Assembly (NCBI RefSeq): GCF_036711975.1
Contig: NC_091967.1
Span: forward strand, 6,386,001-6,450,000
Direction of reading: 5' to 3'
Source: Onthophagus taurus
Lineage: Eukaryota > Arthropoda > Insecta > Coleoptera > Scarabaeidae
DNA length: 64,000 nucleotides
Shown here: positions 11,616 to 24,310 of the stretch, in pieces
Layout of the letters: the number at the start of each line of letters is the position of its first letter
Numbering within the stretch: position 1 is the first letter of the stretch
Program-made: the position numbers and the translations under genes
Notes under the pieces: generated by a model
Told to the model about the DNA's origin: nothing
The model's input: the letters and a program-made list of their open reading frames with translations, nothing else
Database searches by the model: none

Positions 11616-14600
11616 ATGAATAAAATAGATATAATCCTCGGTTTACCGACCACAATCGAAGACAATTTTACAAACGAACTTAATAAAACATTAAATAGAA
11701 CCGAATTAATATACAGAAATGGCTCCTTTTATACATACACGACCAGTATCGCTGTTGATGGCGAGTCTTCCTTGAGAAAATCAATAGTGTTCTTTTTAGT
11801 AGCGATAAAAACCACTGTAATGATATTCATAATCATAGCAGCATTGTTCGGTAATTTATTAGTTATAGTATCCGTTATGAGGCACCGAAAATTACGTGTA
11901 ATCACAAACTATTTCGTTGTAAGCTTGGCCCTAGCAGACATGCTGGTAGCTATATGGGCGATGTGCTTCAATTTTAGTGTAGAGGTGACCGGTGGTGTTT
12001 GGCTCTTTGGTTACTTTATGTGCGACGTGTGGAATTCTTTAGACGTGTATTTCTCAACTGCGTCTATATTACATTTATGTTGTATTAGTGTTGATAGATA
12101 TTACGCGATAGTGCAACCCCTCGATTATCCTTTAATAATGACTACAACCCGTTTGGCTATAATGCTCAGTATAGTATGGTGTAGCCCCGCGTTGGTCTCA
12201 TTTTTACCAATATTTATGGAATGGTACACCACAGATGTTCAACTTGCATTTAGAAAGAAAAATCCTCAAGTGTGTACGTTCACCGTAAATAGAACCTACT
12301 CTGTTATTTCATCCAGCGTAAGCTTTTGGGTCCCTGGAATGGTTATGATACTTATGTATTATAAGATTTATATGGAAGCTGATCGACAAGAACGAATGTT
12401 ATATAGGTAAGTAAAAAATTATCATGCTTGAAAAATAACTTGTTTTATAAAATGAAGTACACGTTTCTCCTTGAACGCTTGCGGTTTACCAATTTCCTTG
12501 GTAGTACTTAAATGAGATTACAGCCAGCCTCTCAGCTTGAAAGCGAAAAGTCTCGCTAAATTTACCAGCATCGTCGCCTCCGTAAACCGTGCTGCATAGA
12601 CACGGCAAGCGTCTGTACTTGATTATACCAAAAAGTTATTGAAAACTTCAGTTCTCGTTAGGGAAACTCTTTGGTGTTCATCACTGTGATAGACAAGCCC
12701 TATTATACCTGTTAATTTTTAAAAGGTTTCGTATGTACAAGAAATTACCAATCTAATTCTGTTACTATAAATAATAAAATCGAATGAATCGTTCTTCTAA
12801 AATTACCCTTTGAAAATGTAAGAAAAGATCACGCGTCCATCAAATTGATTAAAGCGCAAATCTGTTAGTTAAATATTTTAGTGAACAAGCCAATAATAGA
12901 TCAACAGATTACAAATTAAACAACTATCAGTTTTATGTATACCAAACGTTTTGAAATAACAACGTTAAAGTATTTGTAAACTTTTTGGTGAAGATTCAAA
13001 TTCAGAACATAGATTTTTGTTTAGTTATATACAAGTTTAGCATTTATTACGAAATAAATCGAGTTTCTAATATTACATTTTAAAAATGCACTCCTAAACA
13101 GTTATATCGCACAACAATAAAATTGATTAAAGGGCAAATGTTTTATTTGTACGGCTCGTTGACCTGCACTCAACAAACCGATAATAGGTCAACAGATTAA
13201 AAATTTAACTACTAGTAGTCTGTTCTATTGAGAAATGTACAATCTGTTTTAAATTAATTTAACTTTTTTGTTGTGTGTTGCATGATTTAAAATAAAAACA
13301 TTGCATTATTTCTCGTTTCAAAAATAAGAATGTCATTAATAATTAGTAATAATAATATTATCTAAACAGTGATGTAGCTAAAAATCTCGTTTAGATGAAA
13401 ACAAGTATTTATGGAAACGCATTTTGCATAAAACCAGGAAGTCAAGAATCGATGTAGAAATATTTGTGGAGAATAACACCATGTTTTTAAAGATGCGAAT
13501 CATACGAACGGTTGATTACATACTCCAACAACAAGTAATACCAGAAGAGAGACTCGTTGTAACACTTAGGTATGTAATAAAAGACAACAATTCAATTCAA
13601 GGACAATAAACTTAAAAAGAATTGATGGTCATCTCCCTTATCTTCTTCTCCCGTGTTTAATATAGCATTGATCTTTCTTTCTTCCAACTCAGACATTCAT
13701 CTTTGTACATCGTCTTCCTTATAGCAGTTGAAGAACTATGTGGTGGGGAAAACGCTTCATCCACTTCATCACAACCATCTTGACCAGCACTGCAGCCTGC
13801 ACCAGTTGCAAAAAGAGGTTGTAAGATTCCTACCATAAGACTTGAAATAATAATAATAACATCCTTGGTACTCTCCATTAAAGTTCAAGCTTCTTCTCTT
13901 ATATGATTTCACAAATGTCAATCATCCAGGTTCAAATGAAATGGAAAAGAAATTACCAACCCAATTTTTAATATTACTATTTAATATTATTTAGAGTTTG
14001 TATTGAAATAGCAACGATATCAAAATAATAACCTAGTTGGCGGACTGTCACAACATAAACCCTCATCCATTCCGCGCGAAAACTTAAAGTTTCGCACTGC
14101 GAGGTATAAAATACGGGGCACTAACTTTGATGAGTACAATGGAATTAAATTACACAGTTCGCGTATAAACTAGAATCCATCTCCGTAATTAGCATTAAAG
14201 TTCTCTCGAACCTTTCCGCCCAATGTTGGTCTCATTTAAGCATTCGTTTTTCGCAAGTTTGGACATTATTAATCATTACTTGTGATTATGACTTATTATT
14301 AATAAATATTGCGGTAATAAAGATAATACTACATTCTTTATATTGCGAACAAAGCCCTTTAATGTATCATAGGCTATAATAAACTCACATTTTTATGGTA
14401 TACCTTGGAATAAAGCCAAAAGGAACCAGCTGTTGCTGAATTTGTATTTTTCTCTTTTCTGCACTTAATGCGATCTAAAAATATCTGTTCAAAAAAATTT
14501 CGTAGCAATTAATTACTACAAATCATTGTTAGTAACAAATCAATACTGAGTGCTTTAAAATAGTTTCTTTTCAATTAATCGAAGTGTAATTTTAAAACTG

Positions 14601-15486
14601 TTCGTTTTCAGGAGTAAAGTGGCTGCGGCTCTTTTAAACAAACATCTCCAAATCAATGGAATCTCTGCCGGCCTTACCACCCTTCCCCAAACTGTAGACA
14701 TGAATTTGGTGGAGGAAAAATCGGTCGATCCCGGTGCAAGTAACAAGATGAAACGGGAACGGAAAGCTGCTAGGACTTTGGGGATTATCGTATCGGCTTT
14801 CCTTGCATGCTGGTTACCTTTCTTCTTGTGGTAAGAATAACTTATTTTGTGGTCGACTTTTATCAACAAATTCAAGTATCGATCTTTTTGAATATCAATT
14901 AGTTTTTATTATTAAAATGAAAATTAAATTTAGTTAACTGGAAATAATGCAAAACGAATGTATTGTTTTTAATAATCAATATGTAAATAATAAATTTCGG
15001 GAGCAAAATAAACAATTTTGAAATAATAATTCTTTTTTAAACTGTTTATTTATATGTTTATGACAATTAATTTCTCTTAGGTACGTGATAACATCACTGT
15101 GTGGTCCGGAATACTGCTACAGCCCTCCAGGGGTCGTCACGCTAGTTTTCTGGATTGGGTACTTCAACTCAGCTCTAAATCCCGTTATATACGCGTACTT
15201 CAACAGAGAATTCAGGGTTGCATTTAAGAAGACGTTACAAAACTGCTGTCGTCTTTCGCCGAGACTTATGTGTGGTTTAAGATGTAGGTCAAGAGGTGAT
15301 CGGGGAAATTATAGCAACGCTTCCAGTGAAATACACCTAAATAATCATCACGTGAAACCGTTGGAACACCGGAAAACCAATCTTAATTTTCCCGGATCAC
15401 ACCCGGATATCATCCATCATCAAAGGCTCAGCTATAACATATCGGAAGGCGAGGTTATCACGTTGCAAAGCGAGGCGGTAATCTAA
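11616..15486 (+). CDS. Octbeta3R: Beta-adrenergic-like octopamine receptor, copy 1 (Octbeta3R type)
   Basis: Gs-type rhodopsin-family receptor for octopamine in the plasma membrane. Coding exons are 11616-12406, 14612-14830 and 15081-15486 (1,416 nt, 471 residues). The N-terminus has several N-glycosylation sequons (NFT, NKT, NRT, NGS). Exon 1 holds TM1-TM5, with amine-binding Asp in SLDVYF, DRY in [16 protein letters not shown], and TM5 serines in [11 protein letters not shown]. Exon 2 carries the third cytoplasmic loop and TM6 (CWLPFFLW). Exon 3 carries TM7 (NPVIY), Cys residues after helix 8 and the tail. The AIVQPLDYP and [14 protein letters not shown] segments point to the Octbeta3R branch rather than Octbeta1R or 2R. 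The start follows an in-exon 5'UTR (acceptor at 11557-11558); polyadenylation signal aataaa at 15695. A close tandem paralogue lies at 27.7-31.9 kb with identical intron positions. Confidence 0.93.
12842..13216. repeat. Diverged direct repeat inside receptor intron 1
   Basis: Two copies about 280 bp apart share aaattgattaaag(c/g)gcaaat (12841 and 13120). About 45-60 bases later both have ataatag(a/g)tcaacagatta followed by aaatttaac-like sequence. The copies differ in between. The duplication is seen directly; its origin is unknown. Confidence 0.55.
13427..13606 (+). pseudogene. Possible PIF/Harbinger transposase N-terminal fragment
   Basis: The 61-codon frame contains [20 protein letters not shown]. 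This resembles the 'isPEERLavTLRYLatG' block found near the start of HARBI1-like transposases. The expected continuation (the DDE nuclease) is absent, since the sequence runs into unrelated DNA at about 13610. This is a short relic at best. Confidence 0.45.
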
Positions 15487-15700
15487 AAGCTCAAATAAAA
15501 GAATCATATTGGTTAGTGACGTTAGTGTGGAAGAAATGTGGTCCAAAAGGCAGTATTAAGCCGATGAGAATCAATTTAAGTCCGGAAGAACCTTTGTATA
15601 CATATCGACCTTTATTGTTTTTACGTATATGTATTGTATATGTAAATGTCTTTCTGTGATATAGATCCAGTCAAGTATTGTAATCTAGTCCAACAATAAA

Positions 15701-16950
15701 ATATATAAATATAATTATAGTTTGAAAAATATCTTGCATTTTTAATTCTAACAATTTTGGTGGAGGCGCCGGGTTTATTTTCTTATTAAATTATAATTTC
15801 ACGTCAATTTTAATGATGCTTAGATACTCAGTTATACAACGTGTCGCAGCTATTTAAATGATAATTTAATATCGTTTGTGGTAATGCTTGACGAGGGTAA
15901 GACGATTTTGCGTGTCATTCTCGCTTACAGACATTTGGACTGATTCTAATAAATATCGAATTAAACTAAGGTGTTGCTCACCAATTAATTAATTTTGTTA
16001 ATAAAAAAAATCGTCTTAATTTAAAAATTATCCCCCTATCGAAATTTGCATAATAAATTCAATTAAAGGGGAGCTTTCATTTCATCAAAGGTAAACACTA
16101 AATTGTTACAGGTAATTTTGGTGAAACTGTGTCAACGTTAGAGTAGATTAATGGACAATTCAGTTAATCAAGTCAGTATAGTTGGTTTCGCCCATAAATT
16201 TAATACCTCCACTCACCACAAGGATTTACATTATTACCTTTCACCTTCCTATTCTATAGTAAACATCTTTTGTACAAATCCAAACTAAACTTGAAATATA
16301 ACGATTGAAACAAGAAGACCTTGTTGGAAAAATCAATACCACCAAATCCTACCTACAACGTCAGTCACACACACGACGATCTACTGATCTTTTGACTCGG
16401 AGATGCTGTCACGTTATATATAGCTCTCAGCGCAATCCACTTTATTCTCCACGTGTGCGACTATTTACGCGAGACATTTCCAAGAAAGTAAATACGGATT
16501 TTCATAAAACATTTATTAATCATTTCACGAATAATATGAACGTAATCGAGACATAACGAAGATTGTGCTGCACAAAATGCACACAAACCGCTGTTGAAGC
16601 GCTGTACGGATTATGGTTTACAGTGAATTGGTTATCAAAGGCTGGTTAAAAGCTGCATTGACGTAAAACAAAAATAAATTGCTTGATAAAACCCTATGTT
16701 ACAAAATTCACCTCCATGAATCTAATTTTAAAACGAACAATTACTTGATTAATTTTATCTCCTCTAAGAATAATGTTTTGAGTTATAAAAGACATAAGGG
16801 AAATTTTAAACACGATACGATACCGTAGAGATTTCTACTCTTATCGACAATTTAAACTTTCGAGGCCGCATGTTACAAATCCCGTTAAAACGAATGATTA
16901 TCCACTTGAAGGAAATTGAGACATTGCGAAACTTCTTCCTTCAATAATAT
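15701..16950. other. Intergenic region after receptor copy 1
   Basis: Nothing recognised. The 83-codon frame at 16305-16556 is rich in Arg, Thr and Ser and has no family I know, so I leave it uncalled. Confidence 0.45.
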
Positions 16951-17255
16951 AAAGTTTGAGTACATTTTTTAAAAAATGGCGACGTGTGCGTAACTCGTGT
17001 GAAGATCGGGGCGATAAAAAGTTGATTTTTCAATAGTAATTGTGTTTGAAAATAGTGTATGTGACTTTCAAGCGTTTCCTCTAACCTTTTTCTATTGGGG
17101 TGCGGTTATTTGATTAACTCTTTATTGACATTTATCGCGGGTGATATAAATTTCTTTTCGTTATCATTACGTTTTCCTGAGCGGCGATTAAATTTTCGAC
17201 CCGGTGACCTTGACCGGACCTGTTGTGATCTAAATAAATAAGATAAAATAAAATC

Positions 17256-18014
17256 ATGGCCGATAAGATCAGCGGCGACGCCGGGGTTGTTGTTAAATCG
17301 CTGGAAAATAAATTCGCGCAAACAATGGTAATGTTTGAGACGAAGTTAAATGCAGCTCTAAAAGGAAAAGCTGGCGACACTCCGCTTATTACCCTGGAAC
17401 ACCTGGTTAAGGAATATTATGAATTTAAAGACCATATTATTGGGTGTTTGAATGATATTAAATCTCTAATTGATGGATTGGAAGTACGCGTGGATGACTT
17501 GGAAACGTATTCTCGCCGAAATTGCTTACTTATACATGGCATAGGTGAGAGGGAAAACGAGGATACTGATGCTGTAGTGGCGAATTTCTTTGAGCAATAT
17601 CTTAAGGTACCCGGTTTCACTTTCGATTTAAATCTCCTGGATAGATCACATAGAATTGGTCCAAAGAAAAAAAAAATTGGATCCTCTGCAACACCTAGAC
17701 CCATCATAATCAAACTGATTTCTTATAAGGATCGCAAAATTATATGGTCTAATAAGAAACTGTTGAAAGGTACGAAGTTTTTAATAACTGAGTCACTGAC
17801 CAAGAGAAGAATGAAGTTGTACGCTGCCGCGAGAAATACTGTGGGTCCAAGGAATGCCTGGACTGCTGATGGGCGTATATTTGTGAGATCTCCAAATAAT
17901 GAGATTAAGAGAATTAACGAATTCACTGATCTACCTAACAGCTCTGTGGAATCAGCTAAGACGGAACAAAATCGTTACGAGAGGAGAACTCGTCGGCAAG
18001 TTAACAAACCATAA
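17256..18014 (+). CDS. LINE ORF1 (L1-type RNA-binding protein)
   Basis: 252 residues starting at ATG 17256. Residues about 45-90 have heptad-like spacing suited to a coiled coil, which usually drives trimer formation. They lead into LETYSRRNCLLIHGIGERE, the opening strand of the RRM-like domain of L1-type ORF1 proteins. The second half (DRSHRIG, then PRPIIIKLISYKDRKIIW, then LTKRRMKLYAAAR) matches the C-terminal nucleic-acid-binding domain and its basic tail. The protein coats the element's RNA and helps target-primed reverse transcription (family knowledge). The frame is intact, with no stop or frameshift. Confidence 0.85.
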   Translation: MADKISGDAGVVVKSLENKFAQTMVMFETKLNAALKGKAGDTPLITLEHLVKEYYEFKDHIIGCLNDIKSLIDGLEVRVDDLETYSRRNCLLIHGIGERENEDTDAVVANFFEQYLKVPGFTFDLNLLDRSHRIGPKKKKIGSSATPRPIIIKLISYKDRKIIWSNKKLLKGTKFLITESLTKRRMKLYAAARNTVGPRNAWTADGRIFVRSPNNEIKRINEFTDLPNSSVESAKTEQNRYERRTRRQVNKP

Positions 18015-18214
18015 ATTATCATAGTTATTTTTTTGTTTTTCTTTCTTTTAAAAAAGCATTATTTTCAAAAATGTTCTTTTTTTTTTAGTAAGTCGCTTCG
18101 GCTTCAAGCATTTTTTTTTCTATAACGCCTATTTTTGTTATTCCTGCGTTATTTAGCATTCTTTAGCTTAGTAAAATTTTTTTTTTGTTTTGTCTTTTTT
18201 TTTTTTTTGCTGAA

Positions 18215-21055
18215 ATGTTCGATGGATCTGGTTCGAGGGGGATTCAAATTTCAAATTATAAAAAGAAGTTGAACGTAGCTCATTTGAACGTTAGATCATT
18301 GGTTCCCAAGTATAATCTAATAAAATCCTTAATCCTTGATAACAATATTGATATTTTTGCGATGACGGAAACCTGGTTAACTCTTAATATATCCAACTCT
18401 TTAGTTAATATTCCTGGCTACAATCTGGTTCGTAGGGATCGTGGGGGGCGCGGTGGAGGTGTTGCTGTGTACATAAGAAGCTCAATACGATTTCAGCTTC
18501 TAAACAGTTCCTGCTCTATTGAGCAACTATTTTTTACCGTTGATGCAGGAAAAAAACTCTGTATTACTTTTGGAGTGGTTTATAGGCCCCCTAATTTTAA
18601 TCTTCCTCTTTTTATCGAAACACTGGAGAGTACCCTTTGTGAGAGTATTGTTACATCTCACTCGACAATTATCGTGGGCGATATTAATGTTGATCTTCTT
18701 AAGCTTGATTCTCCCTCAACAACACTTCTTCACTCATTTGCGACTTCTATTGGCTTACATCAGTTAGTCACCGAACCCACAAGAATTACACAAAATTCGC
18801 AAACTTTACTCGATCCAGTTTTTACAACAAATGATAAGCTGTTTACTAGTATTGATGTTGTAAATGTACCTAATATATCTGATCATGAACTAGTAAAGTG
18901 TGAGCTGGCATTTGATATCGGTAGGCCTGCTGCAATTTATCGTACATACAGGGATGTGAAAAACATTAATTATCCACAATTCTAGAACGATCTGAAATCA
19001 ATTCCGTGGAGAAACATATATGATCAGGAAAATGTGAATGATAAGATAACTTTTTTCAATAATTGTTTACTTACTCTGATGGATTTGCATGCACCTTTAA
19101 AAACTAGACGGTTTACAAAGCCTCCCAGTCCCTGGCTAACAGATAATACTAAACTACTAATGTCTATTCGAGATGATGCGCTTAAAAAATTCAAAAAGTC
19201 TAAGCTAACTCAAGACTGGGTTTCATACAAGTTGCATCGCAATCTGGTAACATCAACGGTGCGGGCTGAAAAGAAGGCATACTATGATTACGCCTTACGT
19301 AGTAAAGATCCAAAGGCTCTTTGGAGAAAGATTAAACTTCTAAATATAAATAAAAAAATCGATAACAAAGTGCCTAACATTTTTCTTCCAAACGATTTAA
19401 ATAATTATTTTGTTCACGGTGATTCTTCACTTTATATCCAGACTGATCCCGAATTACCCATATTTTATCAAAATAACGTAAACCCTAGAGTGCAGATAAT
19501 GCAAGCTTTTATGCCTGTTGATGAACATGAAGTATCTATAATAATTAATAACATTAAAACTGCAGCGGTGGGTTCTGATGGTATCTCAATTTGGATGATT
19601 GACTTGTGTACCCCTTTTCTCATTCCTTATATTACTCACGTAATAAACGCTGCTGTTCATCAATCAGTTTTTCCGGATGCCTGGAAAATGGCTGAAGTAA
19701 TTGTATTACCTAAAGTATCTTCCCCTTCTGCCCTAAGAGATTTTAGACCGATCAGTATCCTCCCAGTAATGTCAAAAATTTTAGAGAGAGTCTTGGAAAA
19801 GCAACTTAGAGCACACTGCGAAAGGTATAGTATACTGCCAGATCAACAATCTGGGTTTCGTTCGGGTTTCAGCTGCGCAACAGCTTTATTGAACCTTACT
19901 GATGATGTATTTGCTTCTAGAGAGGCCGGGCAAGCCGCACTTTTGTTATCGTTGGACTTCACCAAAGCATTTGATACAATAAATCATAATATACTTGCAT
20001 CTAAACTTAATTATTTTGGTCTTGGAAATCAAGCTGCAATTTTGATAAAGTCATTTTTGTCGGACAGGTCTCAGGTTGTGAAGATTAATAGTCAAGTGTC
20101 GAGCGCTCTGTCTGTTACTCGTGGAGTCCCTCAGGGGTCCATTTTGGGGCCACTATTGTTCTCTATTTATACATCTGATTTTGACCAGGTTCTCGAGCAT
20201 TCGCAGATTCACTTGTATGCAGACGATACACAGCTTCTGCTGAATTTTAATCCAAATAATTGGGTTGATGCCTGCATAAAATTTAACTCAGATATAGCAT
20301 TATTTTCTGATGTTGCGAAACGCCATGAACTTGTGCTAAATCCATTTAAGTCTTCTGTACTTCTGTTTTGCGGTAGTGTCACAAGGAGAGCGATTAAGCC
20401 TTTGATATCCGGTCAATTGGTGGTGGATGGCGAACCTCTTACTGTTTCCGATGATATAAAAATTTTAGGAGTCACATTGGATCATCAGTTGAGGTTTGAG
20501 GAGCATGTGGCCAGGTGCTTGAGGGGTGGGTATGGCGCCCTGCGTCTCTTGTATGCCCATAGGGATGTCTTAAGTAAAAAATTAAAAATTATGCTGTGTG
20601 ATAGCTTGGTTCTAAGCAAATTAAATCACTGCGACGTTGTTTATGGTCCAAATTTAACGGGGGCGAATGGGCGTCGTATCCAGAACCTTCAGAACGGTTG
20701 TCTGAGGTTTATTTACGGAATTCGTAAATATGACCATATTAGTCATAAGTTGGCAGAGACTGGGTGGTTGAACATGAAAAACAGACGTAAACTGCATGCA
20801 ACTTGCGTTTATTATAAAATTATTAAAAGTCAGCGGCCTCCTTACTTGCTGCAACGCCTATCTTTCAGAAGCGATGTCCATAACATTAATATAAGGAGGA
20901 AAGATGTATTGACGGTACCACGCCGCGCCTCGCACCGATCCTTTTCCTACCAGATAGCTAAAACGTACAATGATCTACCTATGAACCTTATAGGATTGAA
21001 CTGTATTTCGTTCAAGAGTAAATTAAAATCCTCCCTCCTGCTTGAGTCATCATGA
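18215..21055 (+). pseudogene. LINE ORF2: endonuclease and reverse transcriptase with one in-frame stop
   Basis: The ATG at 18215 (MFDGSGSRG) is the likely start. The first 257 codons form an APE-type endonuclease: LNVAHLNVRSL, the catalytic Glu in AMTETWL, GVVYRPPN, IIVGDINVDLL and the terminal SDHELV. A TAG at 18983-18985 interrupts the frame. The same frame resumes at once and stays open to 21055. The second part is the reverse transcriptase: SLDFTKAFDTINH, then RGVPQGSILGPLLFSIY and catalytic YADDTQLL. A single base change (for example TTG to TAG) would explain the break. The C-terminal region shows no RNase H. The copy is presumed unable to make full-length ORF2 unless the stop is read through. 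Confidence 0.88.
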
Positions 21056-21330
21056 TTTTTTTTTTTATTATATTCTGAGTTATTAATGTATCGCTTTATA
21101 CTGGCATGTCGTCGTATTTTGTTATTTTGTTTTTTTTTTTTCATTTTGTTTATTAGTATTGTTAAAAACATTCTCATTTTTGCTTTATATATATATTTTC
21201 TATATATTCTGGATTAAGTGGAAGAGCAGTTGGTTAATAACCAAACTGAACTTCGTCCAGAAAATAAGTCTATTTTCTAAGAGTGTATTATTGTTTTCTT
21301 TCCTTTTTTTTGCGACTTATTAATAAAGGC

Positions 21331-21354
21331 ATTATTATTATTATTATTATTATT
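21331..21354 (+). repeat. (ATT)n 3' tail of the LINE
   Basis: Eight uninterrupted ATT units follow taataaaggc. This kind of microsatellite tail marks the 3' end of many CR1/L2-like elements and fixes the downstream boundary of the insertion. Confidence 0.8.
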
Positions 21355-21356
21355 TA

Positions 21357-24300
21357 CAAGATTCTAACTTTATCAATTAATAATTCAAAAAAGAAATCTT
21401 AAGAATATATTTAATTAAATATTATTTGATCGTCATTGAAATAAAATCTTTGTTACAGAAAAAAGTTGATGTAAATATTTAGTTTCTTTCGGAGCGTCAC
21501 CTCGTGACCTCCTTATTTTTAACCAGCTGCTGTATTCCCAACTCATGTATGTTTTACGTTTCACTGCAAGACAAATCAATATGCAAGTTTATTTCATGTT
21601 TCTTCTTGAATCAGCATTTTTTGTAATTGTATTTTTTCACATTTTCTTCTTAAAGCTAATAATTCATTAATATTCTGACCGCTACACATAATCGAAAAAA
21701 CTTTGTAAATTATGACGCTTAAGTTAAAATCTTAGCGCCCGGCAATCTGAAACAAAAACCATTACCTTGAGTACCGAAGTTCAGGCAAACTTTTTGGCTG
21801 CCGATTATACTAAAAAAATACATAGCGTAAACTTAAAAAAAAATTATTACAATATCTGTTAAATTAAAAAGTTCAATCACATAAAATCCTAGATTTACTT
21901 TTCAAGTTTACTGAAACTACAAAAGTGGGGCGCAGTTTGATCGATATGAGAGGAGATGGAAGAGGAGTTTTTCTGCGGAAATTACAAATTTTGATATATC
22001 AAAGCATAAATTAGACTTGGTATTTTTTGGTTTACTTTTACAATACGAAAAGTGACTTAGTATTGATTTTTAGATAAATTGGACACGATACTTTTCTTCA
22101 GCCAATTTAAAAAATCTCAACAAATTTTCGTATTTTTCTCGATATTTATGCGTCTCAGAGCAAAACTGAAAAAGAGCAAGATTGTTTAAAATTAAATTTG
22201 CTACTACTATGACACTATTAACAAATTTTTTAATATTCTATTGTTTTAATAAAATTTTTGGTTTATATTTATGTCAAAAGTGTTGATAAACAAAATCAAA
22301 ACATAAAATAAATATTTATTAAACTAACAAAAAATCGTAATAAATATGTATATTGAAATTGATTTTTCTGCTATATCCTCCCTGTTAATTGGTTCCCGTT
22401 TTTTAAGGTCCCTCTGAAAATATTGAACATTCATCACGCTACCGCTTTGTACGGAAACATATTGAAGGGCATCGGTAGAACGGCATCGTAAATCAATTTA
22501 CGACCGTCCCCGTACTGGGTTCAAACGGTGTAAATTTTGTGTGTAAATATTTTTCATGATTTCAGTAAACACACATCGACGGCTCCGTAAACATCTATAA
22601 TATTCATACATAAAACTAGAAAAAGGGACAATTTCATTTTCTTTCAAAAAATAAATATTACTTGCTTAATAAAGAGTATTCGTTTTTTTGATATTTCAAC
22701 AAAAGAAAAATTGGGTGAGGAGGTTTGATGATGAGAAACTATTCAGGGTTTCCATCAAATCTTCGGGGGTTCGCAAACACAAAATTAAAATCTCTTAGCG
22801 TCGTTCTATTCTAGTTGAGAAGATAAATTAAGGGGATATGGTTTCGGAGACTTTAAACTGGTTAAAACTTTCCCGGAGTTCCGATTATTACGACGATAAA
22901 TTGCAGCTTACCTGTAATACCCCTGTAGGTTCCCACAATAATATTTTACTAAGACCCTAGCTCTACCTTACCTTGCTTGGCCCTCCATTAAACTAATTGA
23001 ATTCCAGAATCGACCTGATCTCAATTTATCTGCTCCCAAAACCACGTGCGATACGTAATACGAACATAACACAATTATACCTACATATGAACCACGAATT
23101 AGAGGTAGCTTTACCTCAATTAACCTATCCGAAATCTATTACTACATAATAATAATACTAAAAATTTAATAATTTACAACGTATTTATTAAATCAATGAA
23201 GGATATCCAAAATAAACAGTGTCAGAAGAACAACGGCTCCCTTTCCACAGCTGAAAACTTTCTATTATTTTTCCAATCCTGATATAACGAAGTTACCTGG
23301 TCTTCTAGAAAGGAAATAGCTGAAAATCAATATCAATTCTGGGAATTCAAGCGGCACATCTCTTGAGCACATACCTGGAGGCACTCTTAAAACAATTTGC
23401 CATGGCTAAAATTCAATTTGATTATAACACCGCTCTATAAAGTTTTTAACTACTTTAAGATATTACTAATATTATCGTTAAGTGATAAAAGAAACAAAAT
23501 TGGGATATGTAAATTTTATTGTTTCACTTATTACCTATATGATCTTTCTCCGGGGATCCTTTTACATTTATATGAAAATTTAATAGGATTTAAATAGCCA
23601 CTTTAAAATATGAAAAAGTAAGATATTTCACGGTTTATATCCAATTATGTTTAACGGTTCACACTGAATACCATCGTAACTTTTATTACAATTTTCCTAC
23701 AAATTTTTCAATTATGTTGTTTTATTTTATTATTAATTATAAATAAATAAATTTAAATAATTGGCAACGATTTAACTCAACTTCTAATTACAACTTGATA
23801 AATTCATTAAATATACGATAATAGAAAGCTTTAGAGACGCGCGAGACAAACGAATGAGGCAAAACATTACTCAGTGTTTTTGCAAAGGATTTTGTTGACA
23901 CTTCACAGTCCTCGCCATGGGCAATTTAAACCAAAACTCTGCCGTACTTGGGATTGGAAATTTCCCCTTGTTTGCACAAGAGAGATCTCACAATCCAGAT
24001 CGATTATCCTCGCAGAAAATAACGCAACGTTTGGGTGAACGTCCCCACAACCATCCAACAAAAAATAAGACAAAACTCTTAATCCCATAAATCGATTGAT
24101 AGAAAATTTCCCAGCAAACAATATTACGAATAAGAGAAACTATCGGGTTATTAGAGAAGACGATTTATGTCTTACCTTAATACTAGATCTTACAACTCCT
24201 CATTTGGCGAGGTGCAGTATATCACTTGAAGATAGTTTGGGATTTATTGCTGGTTCATTTACAAAGATATACTACCTTTGAAGTATTGATTATTCATTGC
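21357..24300. other. Intergenic DNA between the receptor copies
   Basis: No supported coding exon. Blocks at about 22380-22560, 22700-23060 and 23880-24110 are less AT-rich and free of obvious repeats. They could hold cis-regulatory sequence for the receptors, but I see no motif that proves it. Confidence 0.4.
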
Positions 24301-24310
24301 TTTACATATA

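Larger units (their letters stand above)
12407..14611 (+). other. Intron 1 of receptor copy 1
   Basis: Donor ag|gtaagt at 12407, acceptor ttttcag at 14611. It contains a diverged direct repeat (12842-12930 and 13120-13216) and a possible Harbinger-like fragment at about 13430-13610. The block at 14040-14230 has a more balanced composition. No alternative coding exon was found. Confidence 0.6.
17000..21356 (+). mobile_element. Near-complete LINE (Jockey/CR1-like superfamily)
   Basis: A two-ORF non-LTR retrotransposon. ORF1 (17256-18014) is followed by about 200 bp and ORF2 (18215-21055, endonuclease plus reverse transcriptase), then a 3' UTR with aataaa at 21322 and a 3' tail of (ATT)n at 21331-21354. 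There is no RNase H domain after the reverse transcriptase, fitting CR1/L2/Jockey-like clades rather than the I clade (family knowledge). The simple-repeat tail rather than poly(A) also fits CR1/L2-like elements. The 5' end is uncertain (about 16.95-17.1 kb) and I found no target-site duplication. A single internal stop in ORF2 is the only visible coding defect, so the insertion is young. Confidence 0.88.

Noticed and set aside
13657..13878. Minus-strand 73-codon frame next to the Harbinger-like fragment
   Set aside because: The hydrophobic start and SPPHSS stretch could suggest a transposon accessory protein, but no domain is recognisable and it lies inside a receptor intron.
14555..14875. 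106-codon minus-strand frame over receptor exon 2
   Set aside because: Antisense shadow of a real exon.
16305..16556. 83-codon plus-strand frame
   Set aside because: No recognisable motif and no gene context; likely chance.
17417..17926. Minus-strand frames across LINE ORF1
   Set aside because: Shadows of the ORF1 reading frame.
18519..18767. 82-codon plus-strand frame in LINE ORF2
   Set aside because: Out-of-frame shadow of the endonuclease.
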